Shown here one piece after another: positions 51,257 to 64,000 of a stretch of 64,000 nt of DNA (position 1 is its first letter; every line of letters begins with the position of its first letter). The notes below the pieces were generated by a model that saw nothing but the letters and a program-made list of their open reading frames with translations, was not told the DNA's origin and ran no database searches. This DNA is from Ephydatia muelleri (Eukaryota; Porifera; Demospongiae; Spongillida; Spongillidae). The stretch is from contig JABACO010000046.1 of the NCBI GenBank assembly GCA_013339895.1, positions 116,001-180,000 on the forward strand. The letters are read 5' to 3'. Made by a program: the position numbers and the translations under genes.

Positions 51257-53713
51257 GAAGACATGAGATGCTCAAAGAGGTGGTAGCATTCTGAACTAAA
51301 GAGTTCCATATGGGAATGACGCTCTCAGTGAAAAGTTAAATAAAAACATATGATGAGGCAGAGATCTTGATCTCAGAACACAATTAAGAATCACCTCAGT
51401 CTGATGAAAAGCTAGTTAAATGCACTGTCCCTTGTGTTCACACCTCTTACACCCCTTCTGGTAGACGTATCTACCTGGTCTGCCCCATCCCACCACATGT
51501 CTAATTAGTTGAAAATCCATCAACAGAAAGATTAACCAAAGTGTAGAATACTATATAACACATGACAAGAGTTCTTCGATGCTGTAAGTACTGAATGTGT
51601 AAGGTGGCAAGGTGACTACCATACTCTGGATATAGCACACTTCTATATGTCCCATAATTGAACCGAGACAGCTCATCATTTATGCATCTATTGAATTGAT
51701 ACTGACCTAACATCAATAATTGCATTTGGGTTTACATGTACTGATGCCATAGATTAGATGGTTAAATGCAGGTCAGTCACTTTTGGTCCAGTTTAGCATG
51801 CAAGGCTAGTACCACAAGGTCACCCAACTATTGTTCCTCTGCATGAAAAGTACAACACTTGCATGTATGTTACGATTTGGCCTTGGACCATTTTCCAATG
51901 AAATAACACCAATTAATGAACGCACTTGTTATGCATCACCAGATGTGGCCACACCTCTAAATAAGCATGTATATCATACATGCTGTTGCCGGTTATGCTA
52001 ATCCATTACTTGATAGAAAATACCATGTACATACCTCTTCAACTGCAATTGACATCAACACCTCCAGATATCAGTTGTTGGATTGTCTCTACATCACCTC
52101 GTGCTGCATGCACTGAAAAGCTGTGGTGGATGAATGAAACATTGAACTAAACTCACTCATGCTACACATCAACTGTAGGTTTCTCTCAAGTTTCAACAAG
52201 TTAATTTCAACAAAGTCTTTGAATACATTATTATTGCTACTGTCTTATAAAGACCAAAGTCCATTTCTATGTCTGTGCTCCTGTTGTACATGTACATGCA
52301 GTTTATTGCATAAGAAGAACATAACATGAAACCATGACTTAACTTAAGATCATTCTGGGCACATAATATCTTCTATACAGTGATACAATACAGTATGTCA
52401 CATGTATGAACAATACACTACACATAGTTGCATACACTAATCAGGATACATGCAATTATTTGGCTCAACCAGACCAGCACACAGAACTGGTACACATAAT
52501 AACTGTGCATCCTGAACGTAACTGCTCATGTACACATAGGTACACATAGCATATGTATCTCACAGTCACAGCTGGACCACAGGGATCCTGGTTACGGGTT
52601 TGGATACATTTAACACATGATGTGGGAATGGGAACAGATGGCACATATCAAATTGAATATCTCATATTAATAATGTGTAAACAGCTATACTTTATCATTG
52701 TATACCTCTTAAATGACAATCACTATGTCTACTGTTAAATGCCATTTCACCACAGATACAATCTGCCTGCCCTTCAGATAGATCCACGTCATTACTAACC
52801 AAAAAATGACATGCTTACGCACATGTCCAGCGATTGTAAGCTAGTCCCTTTCTATATTGATTCTATACAGTTCCGGATTAACCAACAGACTGACTATGCT
52901 AGACATGGGAGACTAAGGAGGGGTGAGTTTAACATCACTAGCCTAGAGCTCCTTAATACTTTAATCTGGCACTGCTTCTATAAGCTTCCATGTATAAACA
53001 TATATAATGTATGTGGGTGTGGCAATGTAAGGCAGTACATGAACTGTTCAGGAGAATGAATAATAATGATGTGTAGTTAGGGCGTATGCCACACCCACCC
53101 TCCCTCCCGTTTCAATTTGCATCTAGCTGTATGCTCTGTACAACCTGGATTCACATAAACCAAGACTGCTAATATATTTGTTTTTGAAAAGGTACAAAGA
53201 AGTGAAAAGATACAAAAAGCTAACTTCTATTTGCAGTCTGGTTCACGGCAAATGTAATATATTGCTGTACAAGGTCTCTTCATGAATGGTAAGTACACAC
53301 TGTACATTTGACTTGATGGAATATCCATATGCTATGACGAAGGACCCACACTGAGGGGAAAGGGCTCCCTATATACTAAGTAAAATTGAATTGCCAGCAA
53401 TTTAGTGATTGTTTGACTACTCTGCAGCAGAATACGATTATTCTTATTGTGCAAAACGTAACCACCTCCTATTTATCTGTGAAAAAGCAATCCACATACA
53501 CCCACGAACAAAACCACTGACGGCGCAATCACGAAGTCTACTTTGTTAATTCACTTCATAATGACATCATTATGGTCGCTGAAATAAGCAAGACTAATGA
53601 ATCAGTAGTTTTGAGTGAGCTTTCTATTGCTGACAGCAGCTTATTTAGGGGGTCGTTTTCCAACGTCGAAATTGTACTGAGAATATATTTCTTGAAGGCA
53701 GAGGTCATTTTCA
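51257..53713. other. no gene recognised
   Basis: AT-rich sequence with short frames only; no repeat or RNA gene identified. Confidence 0.35.
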
Positions 53714-54074
53714 AATCAGTGTCAAGTTAGCCTGGTTTTTATGTCAATTATAATTTGAGTATCGAGTTGAAAGCTTTCAAAAACGAGGATTATGTGTATC
53801 TATGGCTAGAAGTAACTCATTCGCGTGATCCATTTTCTAATGGCTGGAATTTGCCACCTTGGAACCAACCCGTGACGTATTTTCCGTTCAACATACATAA
53901 CTTTACACTGTAACATACTATATACACATGCCATCAGTGTGGAACCTATTCCGACTCATTAGCCTAGTGCCTCCAAAACCTGGACTTACTCTTTTCACAT
54001 CACTGTTGCTGGCGTCCATTTCAGTCACTCGTGTTGAAAGTACACATAAACTATACAACTCAATGTCAGCGACC
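53714..54074. repeat. interspersed repeat R2, copy 2
   Basis: Same orientation copy of 4861-5230, ending ATGTCAGCGACC. Confidence 0.8.
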
Positions 54075-54683
54075 TTTTAATGCTTAATCAAGGAGTATTA
54101 AAGAGAGCAGGCTGCACAATTCCTCCTTCAACGACAAATTATGCGACCAAATATGGCGTCCGTTTGTCTGGAACCTCACACTGTCTCGTTGTGTACAATT
54201 CAATCGGGCTATAGATTGTGTATGGGTTCTAATGTGTCCTATATGTACCGGTATGGTCACGCGCTCATTAACGTATGCGCGTTGTATGAGCAATAATAGT
54301 GGACCCTTATCCATTACTGATAAATGCAAAAATATAAGCATCGCCATTCATCATGCTTGTTGTTGTTGCTCTACTGTTTGTTGTTGCTTTTCTTGGTGGG
54401 ATTGGAGGGTTATAGCGCATTGCATATAATGCTACATTTATACAGCCGACGATATAAACGCCTTGATGACTTCTTACCACTTATAGCTTTTTCTCAATAA
54501 TTAATAATTTTTTCTTGTCCTGTCATAGCCATCCCAGTGGCGCGGATCCAGATAGACTGAGGACTATGGGGTCTATTCGCTCCCATATCTCATGCACTTA
54601 TACACTTACCTTGTTGTAAAAACACACGTGCTGACCTCACAGAACTGGTACGAGATGAATGGATGCGAGTGTGTGAACATGCC
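54075..54683. other. no gene recognised
   Basis: No structure identified besides short frames. Confidence 0.3.
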
Positions 54684-55161
54684 CGTACATGTACATGTCA
54701 ACCCTCTAGAGACAAATATACACACAGGAGGTGCTGGCTGATGTTCAGAATCATTATGCGCAGAGCGTCAGGGTTTGCACCAAGTCAGGTGCACTTGGTT
54801 GCTTCTTGCTACATAATAGAGTTTACAACAAGTGTTAGAATAAGCCATAGCATTGTGTCCAAAAGTTCACTGAACCATGTTTTGTTCCTGGCACCAGCAG
54901 TACCTCTTCATCTCCTTTGCCACATCTTTCGTGCCTGCACAACTACAATTATGCAAATCACAATTATTGTTTTTGTATTTACGTACTATACCGCGTACGT
55001 GCCAGTTTCGTAGGAATTGACCATCCTGAGTTCTTCCACCTATACTTCTTTATTGTGAATTGGTAGTCATGGGCAGCCTTGGTGATGTTCCGACCTATTA
55101 TAATCATAGTATGATATAAGTATGATGATGATGCACAATATCTACATGTAGCTAGTGTGTG
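54684..55161. repeat. 478-bp inverted repeat, left arm
   Basis: Near-identical reverse complement of 55940-56418, starting CGTACATGTACATGTCAAC and ending GCTAGTGTGTG. Spacer 778 bp. The mirrored coding-like segment (TKAAHDYQFTIKKYRWKNSG) lies on the minus strand of this arm. Confidence 0.95.
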
Positions 55162-55939
55162 TAATTGTGACAAAGTAACTACTTCCTGCAATGACTTGAG
55201 GTAAGACTTTTTAGTACATGCCACCTCCCTTGTCTGCCCTATTCTGTGCTCTGGTCTAGAGATAGTGCTGACCCCAACAACGCTATGTGCACTGCAATGG
55301 GCAATATAGAGATTGTTCATATAGGCACAGGCATAGAGCACTAATACACATGCATACCTTCCAGCCAGACAAGGGACTGTTGAGTGTTATAAGCATCAGC
55401 AAAGGAATCACGGCATGAATCAGTAATTAATCACTATTTCAACAGAATAAACACATCGAAATAAACGCACAATATGCATCATAAAAAGATATTACCTCTC
55501 AATTTGTGGTATACGGGGAGTCCCGCTTATAGGACCCGGGGTATACTAAGAGGAAATTGTTATGAACATGTTTGAGCAACGCTATTTTCGCAACGACGTG
55601 TTGTATATTTCATATTCAAATATCCACATCATCCCCTTACAAAATTTTGTCCATGAGAAACGCTTTTGAATAGCCTTCATGTAATATGCGCTTAATTATA
55701 TTATTTGTAATGCTACGTGAAGTGGGCGTTGCTGCACTGACATTAGTGAGGGCGCAGTTGACGTTCTGGTGCATACCGACTTTCCTCGGCTAGTGTCAGT
55801 GGTCGAAGGTTGCGCACACGTATTACATAGGCCATCCAATTCCAATTCCTGGCAGCACCGCGGCTTCTAATTGTGAGGACGTTAATGGGTGCTACCTTAT
55901 ACTAACTAAAGATGCCAAAACGTCGTAGAGAGCTGCATG

Positions 55940-56418
55940 CACACACTAGCTACATGTAGATATTGTGCATCATCATCATACTTATATCATACTATGATTA
56001 TAATAGGTCGGAACATCACCAAGGCTGCCCATGACTACCAATTCACAATAAAGAAGTATAGGTGGAAGAACTCAGGATGGTCAATTCCTACGAAACTGGC
56101 ACGTACGCGGTATAGTACGTAAATACAAAAACAATAATTTGTGATTTGCATAATTGTAGTTGTGCAGGCACGAAAGATGTGGCAAAGGAGATGAAGAGGT
56201 ACTGCTGGTGCCAGGAACAAAACATGGTTCAGTGAACTTTTGGACACAATGCTATGGCTTATTCTAACACTTGTTGTAAACTCTATTATGTAGCAAGAAG
56301 CAACCAAGTGCACCTGACTTGGTGCAAACCCTGACGCTCTGCGCATAATGATTCTGAACATCAGCCAGCACCTCCTGTGTGTATATTTGTCTCTAGAGAG
56401 TTGACATGTACATGTACG
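55940..56418. repeat. 478-bp inverted repeat, right arm
   Basis: Pairs with 54684-55161 with only a few differences. Such identity implies a recent duplication or gene conversion between arms. The arm carries a plus-strand exon-like segment at about 56007-56108. Confidence 0.95.
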
Positions 56419-57062
56419 TGTCTGCTATTCAGGGTAGTTATTAGGAGAATCCTTGCAGGCAGCCAGGTTACCACCCAAAAAAGATGATCCTCACTATGTC
56501 TACAGCCATCAATGCATATGAGACTGCACTGAGGAAAACACTTGTTTACCGCTTTGCTCAGTCATTTTGTCATGTATGTTCCACTTATTGTATAGAAATA
56601 TGTATTATCTTTCTTGTATATTTTGCTAGTGCCGAGACTCCTACTGGGAGTCTTTCAACCACCAGCTACTAACCTATCTGCCCAAGAGGATCCCTTTCCG
56701 CACCAAGTCATTTGAGATGAGAATGAGCTTGGCTGTGATGGATTGGGTGAGTATTCTGGTTGAAATTGATTGTGTTACTTCATACCAGAACATTTAAACA
56801 GAATGAAAACACTCAACGGAGGGCTGCAAGCCAACACGAATATGCAGATGTTCACCGACCTGACCACCACACCATTTCAAACGTATTGGTGATCAAAACC
56901 TTTTGATTTGTACATCCTACACAATCTTGCCTGGGATTGCAACTAAAGTGTCAATTAGACACACTATTTATCACCTTTAACGCCATTTCAGGAGGATGAT
57001 GGTCTTGATGATATGGTGTCACCAAATGATTCATCCCTGTTGGACGGAGAGTTATGTAAATA
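56007..57062 (+). pseudogene. transposase-like exons, family uncertain
   Basis: Exon-like plus-strand blocks: 56007-56108 (RNITKAAHDYQFTIKKYRW.., donor C|GTACGC), about 56478-56570 (MILTMSTAINAYETALRKTL.., YRFAQSFCH, donor GTATGT), about 56630-56744 (CRDSYWESFNHQLLTYLPKR, FEMRMSLAVMDW, donor GTGAGT) and 56993-57062 (EDDGLDDMVSPNDSS.., stop TAG). SYNHQLL.Y.PKR..F..K.FEMRM.LAV.DW is a pattern I remember from uncharacterised transposon-encoded proteins of cnidarians and sponges. The catalytic core was not identified and the first block may not belong. Confidence 0.4.
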
Positions 57063-57676
57063 GTGAAAATGACGGATATAAAGAGGATGATGATGACAAT
57101 GAAGAAGATAGTGATGCCTGAAGTTACCAGGTATGTACATGTAAATGACACTATTTCTACACATGATCACTGGTGTTTTCTCAATACCACAACTCCTGTC
57201 AACAATAGGAGAATACCTTCACTGACCATGCAATCCAGGAATAGCGGAAAGCATGTAAGCTGGTCCTGCACTGATGGTCTTTCCTAAGCCTGCCCTAAAA
57301 TGTAATGCAAGTTATTTATATTTTGCAACTATCATTTCCCCTAACTATCTCCCTTGAGGATGTGATACTGGTAACAGGCTGAACTGTGCCCGTGGATGCT
57401 TGCATTCAGCATGATCTGGTATGATATACAATTTTATTTCATTGGTATTTAGACTGCATGTACTCATTGATAAGCAAAGTGATAAATACAATTGCATGGC
57501 TGTATTCTTTGTTCAGCATGTGTGATTATGAAGGTGTGTATGGTTTACTAAATGAGGACTTTTAGTCAGTACCCATAGGATGGGAACATTTTGTGATCTC
57601 CTATGTGTAAAAGAGACATGTAGTGTCAAGTACTGCTGTGTTGACCTCTTTCTTACACGTTTTGCACATATTGGCA
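57063..57676. other. no gene recognised
   Basis: No coding recognised. Confidence 0.3.
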
Positions 57677-58187
57677 TTATTTCCCGTGTGCATAACCATC
57701 TGTTTTCTCCCCAGGTAAGTGGGATGATCCCACAGACCCAAGTGTTTTAAAAATTGCCAGAACTGCTTGTAAGGGCAAAACCTTTTCTGGTAATTGACCA
57801 GAGATGGGGCAGCGTTCCCCGCAAGGAACCTTGGTGGCCGGGTGCACAATGCAGGGTCCAAACAAGCAGCGGGGACAAGGTGGTTCATCCTGAGTACCAA
57901 ACAGCACTGGTGGGTCTCCTCTGGGTGACCTGATGATTGATGATGAAGCCAATGAAGTATGTGTGATCTATTACTATGGCCTCACAGCAAGCACCGCTGT
58001 GTCCTCCTGTGGATCTGGATCTGCTGGTGGTGGGGACCTGCATCGAGTCCTGACACAGGACGGATATATCAATCCCTAGCTCCGGCCCTGTGGTGGTTAA
58101 TGTTCTTCTTGAGGTCAGCCACAACGTCCAACAGTACGCGTCCAGTACTGCACTGTACCGGGACCTATACACCAGTATAAGTTGCAT
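57677..58187 (-). pseudogene. Cys-rich transposon-associated relic
   Basis: Minus-strand pieces in two frames: DEPPCPRCLFGPCIV, then RPPRFLAGNAAPSLVNYQKR, then YKQFWQFLKHLGLWDHPTYL and GRK. CxxC..C followed by KR..YKxFW..L..LGLW..P.Y...K resembles a module in transposon-encoded animal proteins. A frame change near 57838 separates the halves. Upstream frames (58187 to 57960) are shifted and uninformative. Confidence 0.35.
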
Positions 58188-58745
58188 GTGGTTGGGAGAC
58201 CAATGTTCATTCTGCTTGCTTATGTGATGTTTACATTTATCAAATTTTTAAAATAGATATTCAAGCTACAAAATCAGCATAGCTGGAAAGAGCGCAACAA
58301 ATGCATTATAATGGTAGATCATATGTGCAGATATAGTTCATATTACGAACAATAATGAACGTTTTGTAACAATAAAAAGAGAAAGGAGAGGTTTTTTTTT
58401 TTGATCGGCACGGTTGTGGTTTCGAACAATGTAGCGCTGTAAATTTTAACTTTCTGAGAAGTTAGAGGCTGTTGGTATGTTACACGTGCAATATGATAAT
58501 GGTTTTGCATATTGTATGCTTGAATATAATCCATGACATAATTGTAGATCATACAATGGAGTACTTTTATATACATGATAAAACAAGTACGTATACAATC
58601 CATCAAACTCAAGATCACCTATGATATAATCAACTAGTAATTTATCTACTGTCATTTTTCTCCCTTAGCTTCCATATTAATGTCTTCTCCATAACTGCAA
58701 CAAAGTCTTGACTGTTTTCATATTTTGTAATATAAATAATAATTA
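58188..58745. other. no gene recognised
   Basis: No coding recognised. Confidence 0.3.
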
Positions 58746-58989
58746 TATGGGACAGTTCCGCCCCACGGTTAAAATGTTATAAAAATGCATCGCGTTTGAA
58801 CGCTATAACTTCCCAACGATAACGCAATCGACTTCCTATTTTCAACAATTCATAGTGAAAAGATGTGGTATGAAGCACTGCAAATAGGAAGTCGATAGCG
58901 TTATCCGTTTGGATGTTATAGTGATTCAAACGCGATGCATTTTTATAACATTTTAACCGTGGGGCAATTTTCGCGGAAACTGTCCCATA
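58746..58989. mobile_element. 244-bp foldback MITE
   Basis: TATGGGACAGTT..GCATCGCGTTTGAA at the left is mirrored by ..TTCAAACGCGATGC..AACTGTCCCATA at the right, and the pairing continues inward to AATAGGAAGTCGAT. TTA flanks both ends and may be the target duplication. No coding capacity. Confidence 0.8.
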
Positions 58990-60409
58990 TTAAATTATAA
59001 TGGGAGGTAGACAAAATCTTGCTGATATATTGAGTTGATATTTGTATATCTTCATATTTTTTAATGCTAAGCTCCAGTAATATAGTGTTACACAATACTC
59101 GATCAATCTATACAAGAGAAAATGGCGGTTATTTTATATGGGTTTTTGCGCGATCTTAGTCACAGGGGCCGTAGCCAGGGGTGGGTGAAACGATCCCCCC
59201 TCCCGAAGAATAGTCATTTCATAAATAGATATTAATATAATTATCAATTCGCACGCAATACTTCCACTACACGTTATAGAAATGGACCGTTCCTGGATAA
59301 GTTTATTTCATTTTAATTAATAGAGTGGTAAAAATATTTATAACTAATCTCACGATAACGAAACCCCAGCAATCACTAGCAAAGAATCGCTGAGTATGCC
59401 TGGGAAAAAACCTGACGACGAAAGCAAGGTCTTGCAGCGATTTATACCCCACACAAGCCACCCGAGGAGCGGCCAGAGCTCACACACACGTTGAGGAAGG
59501 TCTCAGCCTCATTCCTCATGGATGCGTGGTTCCTGCGGCCGAAGACTGTATTAGCACAAGAGCTGCTACCAGCCTTAAAACCCGTGCCAAAAATTGAGGG
59601 TCAATGCAAACCGGGATTGCTTATCTGCAGTTAGAAAGCAAAACACTAACCACTAAACACCAGTGCTGTGGCTTCCGTACTGGAAACAGTAGCATGTCAT
59701 ATTCCATCACATTCTTCCCTACTCAATGATTAGGGTTATGAATTAGTTCACACAAACAATTTTGTTTACTTTGCACATCTTTCCAACTCCACTGTTCGTA
59801 GCCTTTTGCTTTGAAGACTGGCGAGAGCGTTGGATTGAAAGAAAGTACACTGGTTCTGTACAGAGAGTTTGATCCCCAGACCATGAAACACAACCTTATC
59901 CATGAGGCCCCAGTGGGGGAGGGGGGAGTAGTGGCATGTAAATTTAAATGCACCCTATATCAATAATACACCAGTAAAATCGTTATTCAACTTACATCTG
60001 AATCTTCTGAAAGAATGGTTTAGGTGGCTTCTGTTAAAAATACCCACGAATATTGTTAATGACATCATTTTTGACCATTTTTCACAAATCTGGTGAGAAC
60101 CCTTTTTGGACTCAGAAGCCTATAACAAATAAAGCAGTCATATGCAAAGAATCAGAATAATTTATTGATACCTTCAGCCTTTTCTCGAGGATTTGTGTAG
60201 GTCATCATAAAATTGCCGTTGTCTTCCCAAAATTTACTGGATAAGTGATTGCAAATAAACACATCTGGTCTCATGTGCCTTTCAGGTATGATCTATCCTC
60301 TGTGTAGTTCCTCTGTGTAAATATGTAGTTCCATGCTTCTATTGTTCCTGCTGTTTTGCACATATGTCTAGAAAGCTAGGACAAAGTGAACTGATCTAAA
60401 ATGACATAC
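58990..60409. other. no gene recognised
   Basis: Apart from a weak tRNA-like stretch (59580-59670, minus strand) no feature identified. Confidence 0.3.
59580..59670 (-). other. weak tRNA-like sequence, possible SINE relic
   Basis: The minus strand reads TTTAGTGGTTAGTGTTTTGC (A-box like TAGTGGTTAG) and about 40 nt later GGTTTGCATTGACC (B-box like). Stems are poor, so this is at best a decayed tRNA or SINE head. Confidence 0.2.
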
Positions 60410-60810
60410 TTAAAATAATATAATGCTTGTCTTATATATGTATAATGAAACGTACCACATTTTGGTGTCTAACAGAGCAGGATTGATCAAATTAGATGCA
60501 CCATACAGTAAACTCTCAGATTGTCTAAAACTTTGAAGAAAGAACGATACAGAATGCACTGTATGGTCCTCTGTAATTAGCTCTGCAACAGCAATTGGAG
60601 CCTTTACATCAACAGGATATTTTACAACTATGGCATAAAAATACACAGTAGGCTGCTTCCCTATTTTTTTTGGGGTAAGGCAACTATTGTACCTGTTGCA
60701 TCACAGAACAATGGAGAGTATTTGGCTACCTCATGGTACAGACGAACTAGAGGCTCATTGTAACATATGACACTGAATGGTGCAGGATGAATATGCTGAA
60801 TAAAACCTTT
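60410..60810 (-). pseudogene. DDE transposase relic (MULE-like, uncertain)
   Basis: Minus strand: NEPLVRLYHEVAKYSPLFCD leading to CDATGTIVALPQKK, then after a frame change at a T8 run, VYFYAIVVKYPVDVKAPIAV, AELITEDHTVHSVSFFLQSF and a donor-like TG|GTACG near 60460. The D-ATG-(T/S)-V..P..K..Y.Y..V....P..V.E..T..H....I..FL..F order is that of a DDE transposase-like family found in animal genomes around its first catalytic Asp. Only this part is present. Confidence 0.4.
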
Positions 60811-63183
60811 AACAACTTTATGACTAGAAACTGATTATATTATTAATTCATTTGAAGAAGTAAGAGTGACATAATCACACTGTATTGCCAGTCATGCTTC
60901 TGATGATATTTTCTGATTACCACACTTGAACACCCAACTTCATTTCTGTTTCGAATGCATACTGTTAAGAGCTGTAAGTGACATCAGCCTTTGATGGTAC
61001 TCTTTGATGGTGCAGTACATGTCGTTTGAAAATGTCATTCCTTACAGACAAACTGATATTTTGATCTTTGTTTCCCCTGTAACATGCTGTGTAGATATCC
61101 AGTGAACATAACCTCAACAATGACACTGTCCATATGAATGTTTGGTACGTTATAGTAAGTTTTGCTGTTACCAGACATGACGAAAAGGTGCAATAAGCAT
61201 CTGCTCTGAAAATTGAGCTAAATTGTTTTCTTGACTGGTCTTGCTTTTTCCAGTGTCACTTACATGTAATAGCAAAACAGCAGCACAGGTTGATCTCAGA
61301 TAGCCCATTGGCCATTACATGTACCCAAGATGGGTTCATAAAATCACCTATAGAAATTGTGTCTCACACTATCTTGGTGACTGAAAACGAACTGTGATGT
61401 GGTATGGGTCTACAAAACATCTTGCAGGTTGGTAAGTCAGCAGATTGTGGAAGCAGTTCTGCCTAATTTGACATAGATCTGTTTGCTGAAACAAATTTTA
61501 AGCACTATGAGATATTGTTGCAAATTGTAAAATACTTTCTATTTATTTACCTATTGCTGTCATGTCCAGTACCAAATGAAGGCAAAGGTTTTTAATGACA
61601 ATAACTCTGGATTAAACACTTGAGTCATTTATTGTTTCGATTGTTGTAAGTGGATAATTATATTCAAATCTTCTAAGCGACCTAAGTCAGGTTATAGGCG
61701 TAAGTTGCACAACAGATATGACTATGCATCTAGACACCAGCTAATGAAATGCACACACACTCACAATGCAAACACACAAACTCATAGAACCATAAATAAA
61801 ATACAACTCTGTTGAGAAGTTGGAATGCCTCTTGAGTCACTTGATAATTCTGTAGCAGCAGTACACATGAAGTACATTATTCATGTAAAGCTGTTTGTAC
61901 CTTCATGTAGAAAGGATGCTCAATACACTCCCTCAAGAAGGTAGGGCATTTGTACGTCTCAATAGATGATGCATTCTGTACTAACACCTACCCGCTACCA
62001 TGAAACCAGTAGTTGCAATAATCACAACCAATATGAATCTAAAATGTAATGTATAAGTGGTAGATAAGCACATTGTTTGCAGCAATAATCTTACTTTGAT
62101 GGATCATAAGGCTGCTGACATAGTCAGTATAGTTGTGTTCATTCTACATCATCAGTCCCTATTACAAATCTATGCCACAATAAATATATTTACATTGCAA
62201 TACAAAGTACATTATTTCTGCCCACCTTGTCCCTCTCTTTCTACTGGCAACGATCTGTTGATTCAGCCTGAAAGAAATTCACATCATGATAAATCAGACC
62301 CAACATTACATTACCATGCAGACAGTGTAATGGCCCCTCAATGTATCCTCTTCTTCCACATGCTTGAGGGGCTTCTGTTACTATCATCCTTCCTCCTCCT
62401 GCACTCCGATAATCCCTTCTTTAACTTTCATCCACCATCATTTGTCTCAGGCACAAAAGCTGTTTCAACTCCCTCCAATGGAATGGTCATCTCGCTTTCA
62501 TTCAACCCACCTAAAGAGCAAAAAACAAACTTACATTAGTGCAGAATGAAAATACAAAATTACCAAGCAATGTGCGCAGATTGCCTCTGTTACTTCTCCA
62601 ATATTTGTACACAGTAAGCACATACTTATCTGATGGTCTGCTGCAGCTGGAGAGAGATACAGCCACTAAAGCAAGTAACCCACATGAAGCTTTCCTTGAA
62701 CAGGAGGCTGGCCTCTTTCTTTAAGGACATGCTACAAGATGCTGAGTATCTATTTGTATTTTGTCCTTCCCTGAAATGATTTTGCTAAATAAACAATGCA
62801 GAAATCCTTAAGTAGCAGCATACCGTGCTCTTACAGTTTCAACCACTGAATAAAGGAACAAACCAACTCAAATACTAGCTAGGAATATTCTAGAAGGTAA
62901 CCATTCTACACCAAGTCATGCCCTCTCACACTGTGTGCTAATAGTAAATTAACACATTCATCATGCCAAAGGACAAACGTCAGCCTCACCAGTACTAAGC
63001 CATGGTCCTCAGATGGGAGGGGCCATTGACATGGGCTACACATGACAAAATCATACAGCCTCTGGGTGAGGTATTTCCTCACCTGTACTGCTTCCCTGAT
63101 GTTATTTCACACACCCTTATACCTGTGTACCATTATACATTGTGTAAATGAACCTTTACCATTCTTGCTTGAGCACAACACTT
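60811..63183. other. no confident gene; one unassigned open frame
   Basis: A 160-codon plus-strand frame at 62057-62539 (MVDKHIVCSNNLTLMDHKAA..) has a hydrophobic patch but no motif I recognise. The remainder holds only short frames. Confidence 0.25.
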
Positions 63184-63192
63184 ACACACACA

Positions 63193-63260
<68 letters not shown>
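63184..63260. repeat. (CA)n microsatellite
   Basis: CA run with one AACAC interruption. Confidence 0.95.
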
Positions 63261-63262
<2 letters not shown>

Positions 63263-64000
63263 ACTATGTACTATTACACATTTGGCAAAACACTGTTATA
63301 ATGACTGTACACCCACATGCATTCGAGTGTAAGTCTGTCCTCTGACTCGTTCTCTGCACATTTATCATGATGTTCGAACAGCTCAAGAGGCCACTGATTT
63401 TAGTCTCAATTTCTGTTCCACTCTCTGTTTTTTTTTTTCGCTGTATTGTTGTATGTATAGTCCTCTCTAGAAGTATTCTTATCCCTTAGTACACTCATCT
63501 AGAACTCTGTACAAGTGCTCATCTCACCTATAAAAGCTTATAGCCTTTTTTCTTAATGGGCAGTATAATGAATATTGCTACCAGCTTGCATCTGTATGTC
63601 TTCATAAGCTTACTATGGGTCTGGACCTACCACAATCTGCAAAGATAGTAATTTCATCGCCATACAGTACACTGCAGGTAACATCCGAACAGACCTACTT
63701 TTCTATGGCCATCAGCACAATGTTGCATGTCCTATATCGAACCAGGACACTACAGTGTGCAGGTTGCTATATGTATCTATGTATAGTGTAGTCATGTCTT
63801 GTGGCCTCATGACCTGTTCAATGGATAATCAAAAACGCATGTGCAGAGAACACATTCAGTGAGACTGAAAATGTGTGTGCAATCATCATTATTAGAGAGG
63901 GACTATCATTTTTAGGTGTGTGTATGTGTTTGTTGTATGCTAGTGCACTATGCACGCGCTGTGTGCAAGAATATATGGAACAGTTCACGACAAAATGTCG
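63261..64000. other. no gene recognised
   Basis: No coding, repeat or RNA gene identified to the window end. Confidence 0.3.

Overview
The window looks like animal nuclear DNA. There are spliced genes with GT..AG introns, many (CA)n tracts, signalling proteins of metazoan type (receptor tyrosine kinase, ROCO GTPase with death domains) and a dense load of DNA transposons. The kinase/ROCO repertoire and a gene family with a 15-residue KADPEKKKASVRDSY-like repeat suggest a demosponge; this is an inference from remembered family patterns, not from a search.

Layout. 0-15 kb is mostly repeats and relics: a tyrosine-recombinase relic, TTAA- and TA-type MITEs, a broken 15-residue-repeat gene hit by a 158-bp MITE, a 294-bp hairpin, a 56-bp minisatellite of about 20 copies, an interspersed family (R1), a 182-bp spacerless palindrome, a signal-peptide exon, and fragments of a Roc exon and a hAT transposase.

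15.6-33 kb holds a minus-strand receptor tyrosine kinase gene whose kinase domain has lost the usual catalytic residues (pseudokinase). Its extracellular exon is split by a 3.25-kb EnSpm/CACTA element with a 3-bp target duplication. Just upstream sits a hAT-like element that itself contains a 5.09-kb Ginger transposon with CCGG target duplications, a retroviral-type integrase and a Ulp1/C48-like cysteine protease.

33.7-41.6 kb (possibly beyond) is a minus-strand ankyrin-Roc-COR-Death-Death gene. Its splice phases agree across most exons, but the Roc/COR exon carries several frame breaks. 41.7-49.3 kb, upstream of the last clear ankyrin exon, is an array of about 13 diverged units. Each has an acceptor and donor only 3 nt apart, and they may be decayed ankyrin exons. 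A broken Ty3/Gypsy pol has inserted into the array.

50-64 kb is mostly non-coding: second copies of repeat families R1 and R2, a 478-bp-arm inverted repeat, a 244-bp foldback MITE and several transposase-like relics.

Two host signalling genes therefore dominate, and transposons have invaded both. Exon limits were read by eye from splice motifs and phase agreement. Family names come from motif recognition without database searches.
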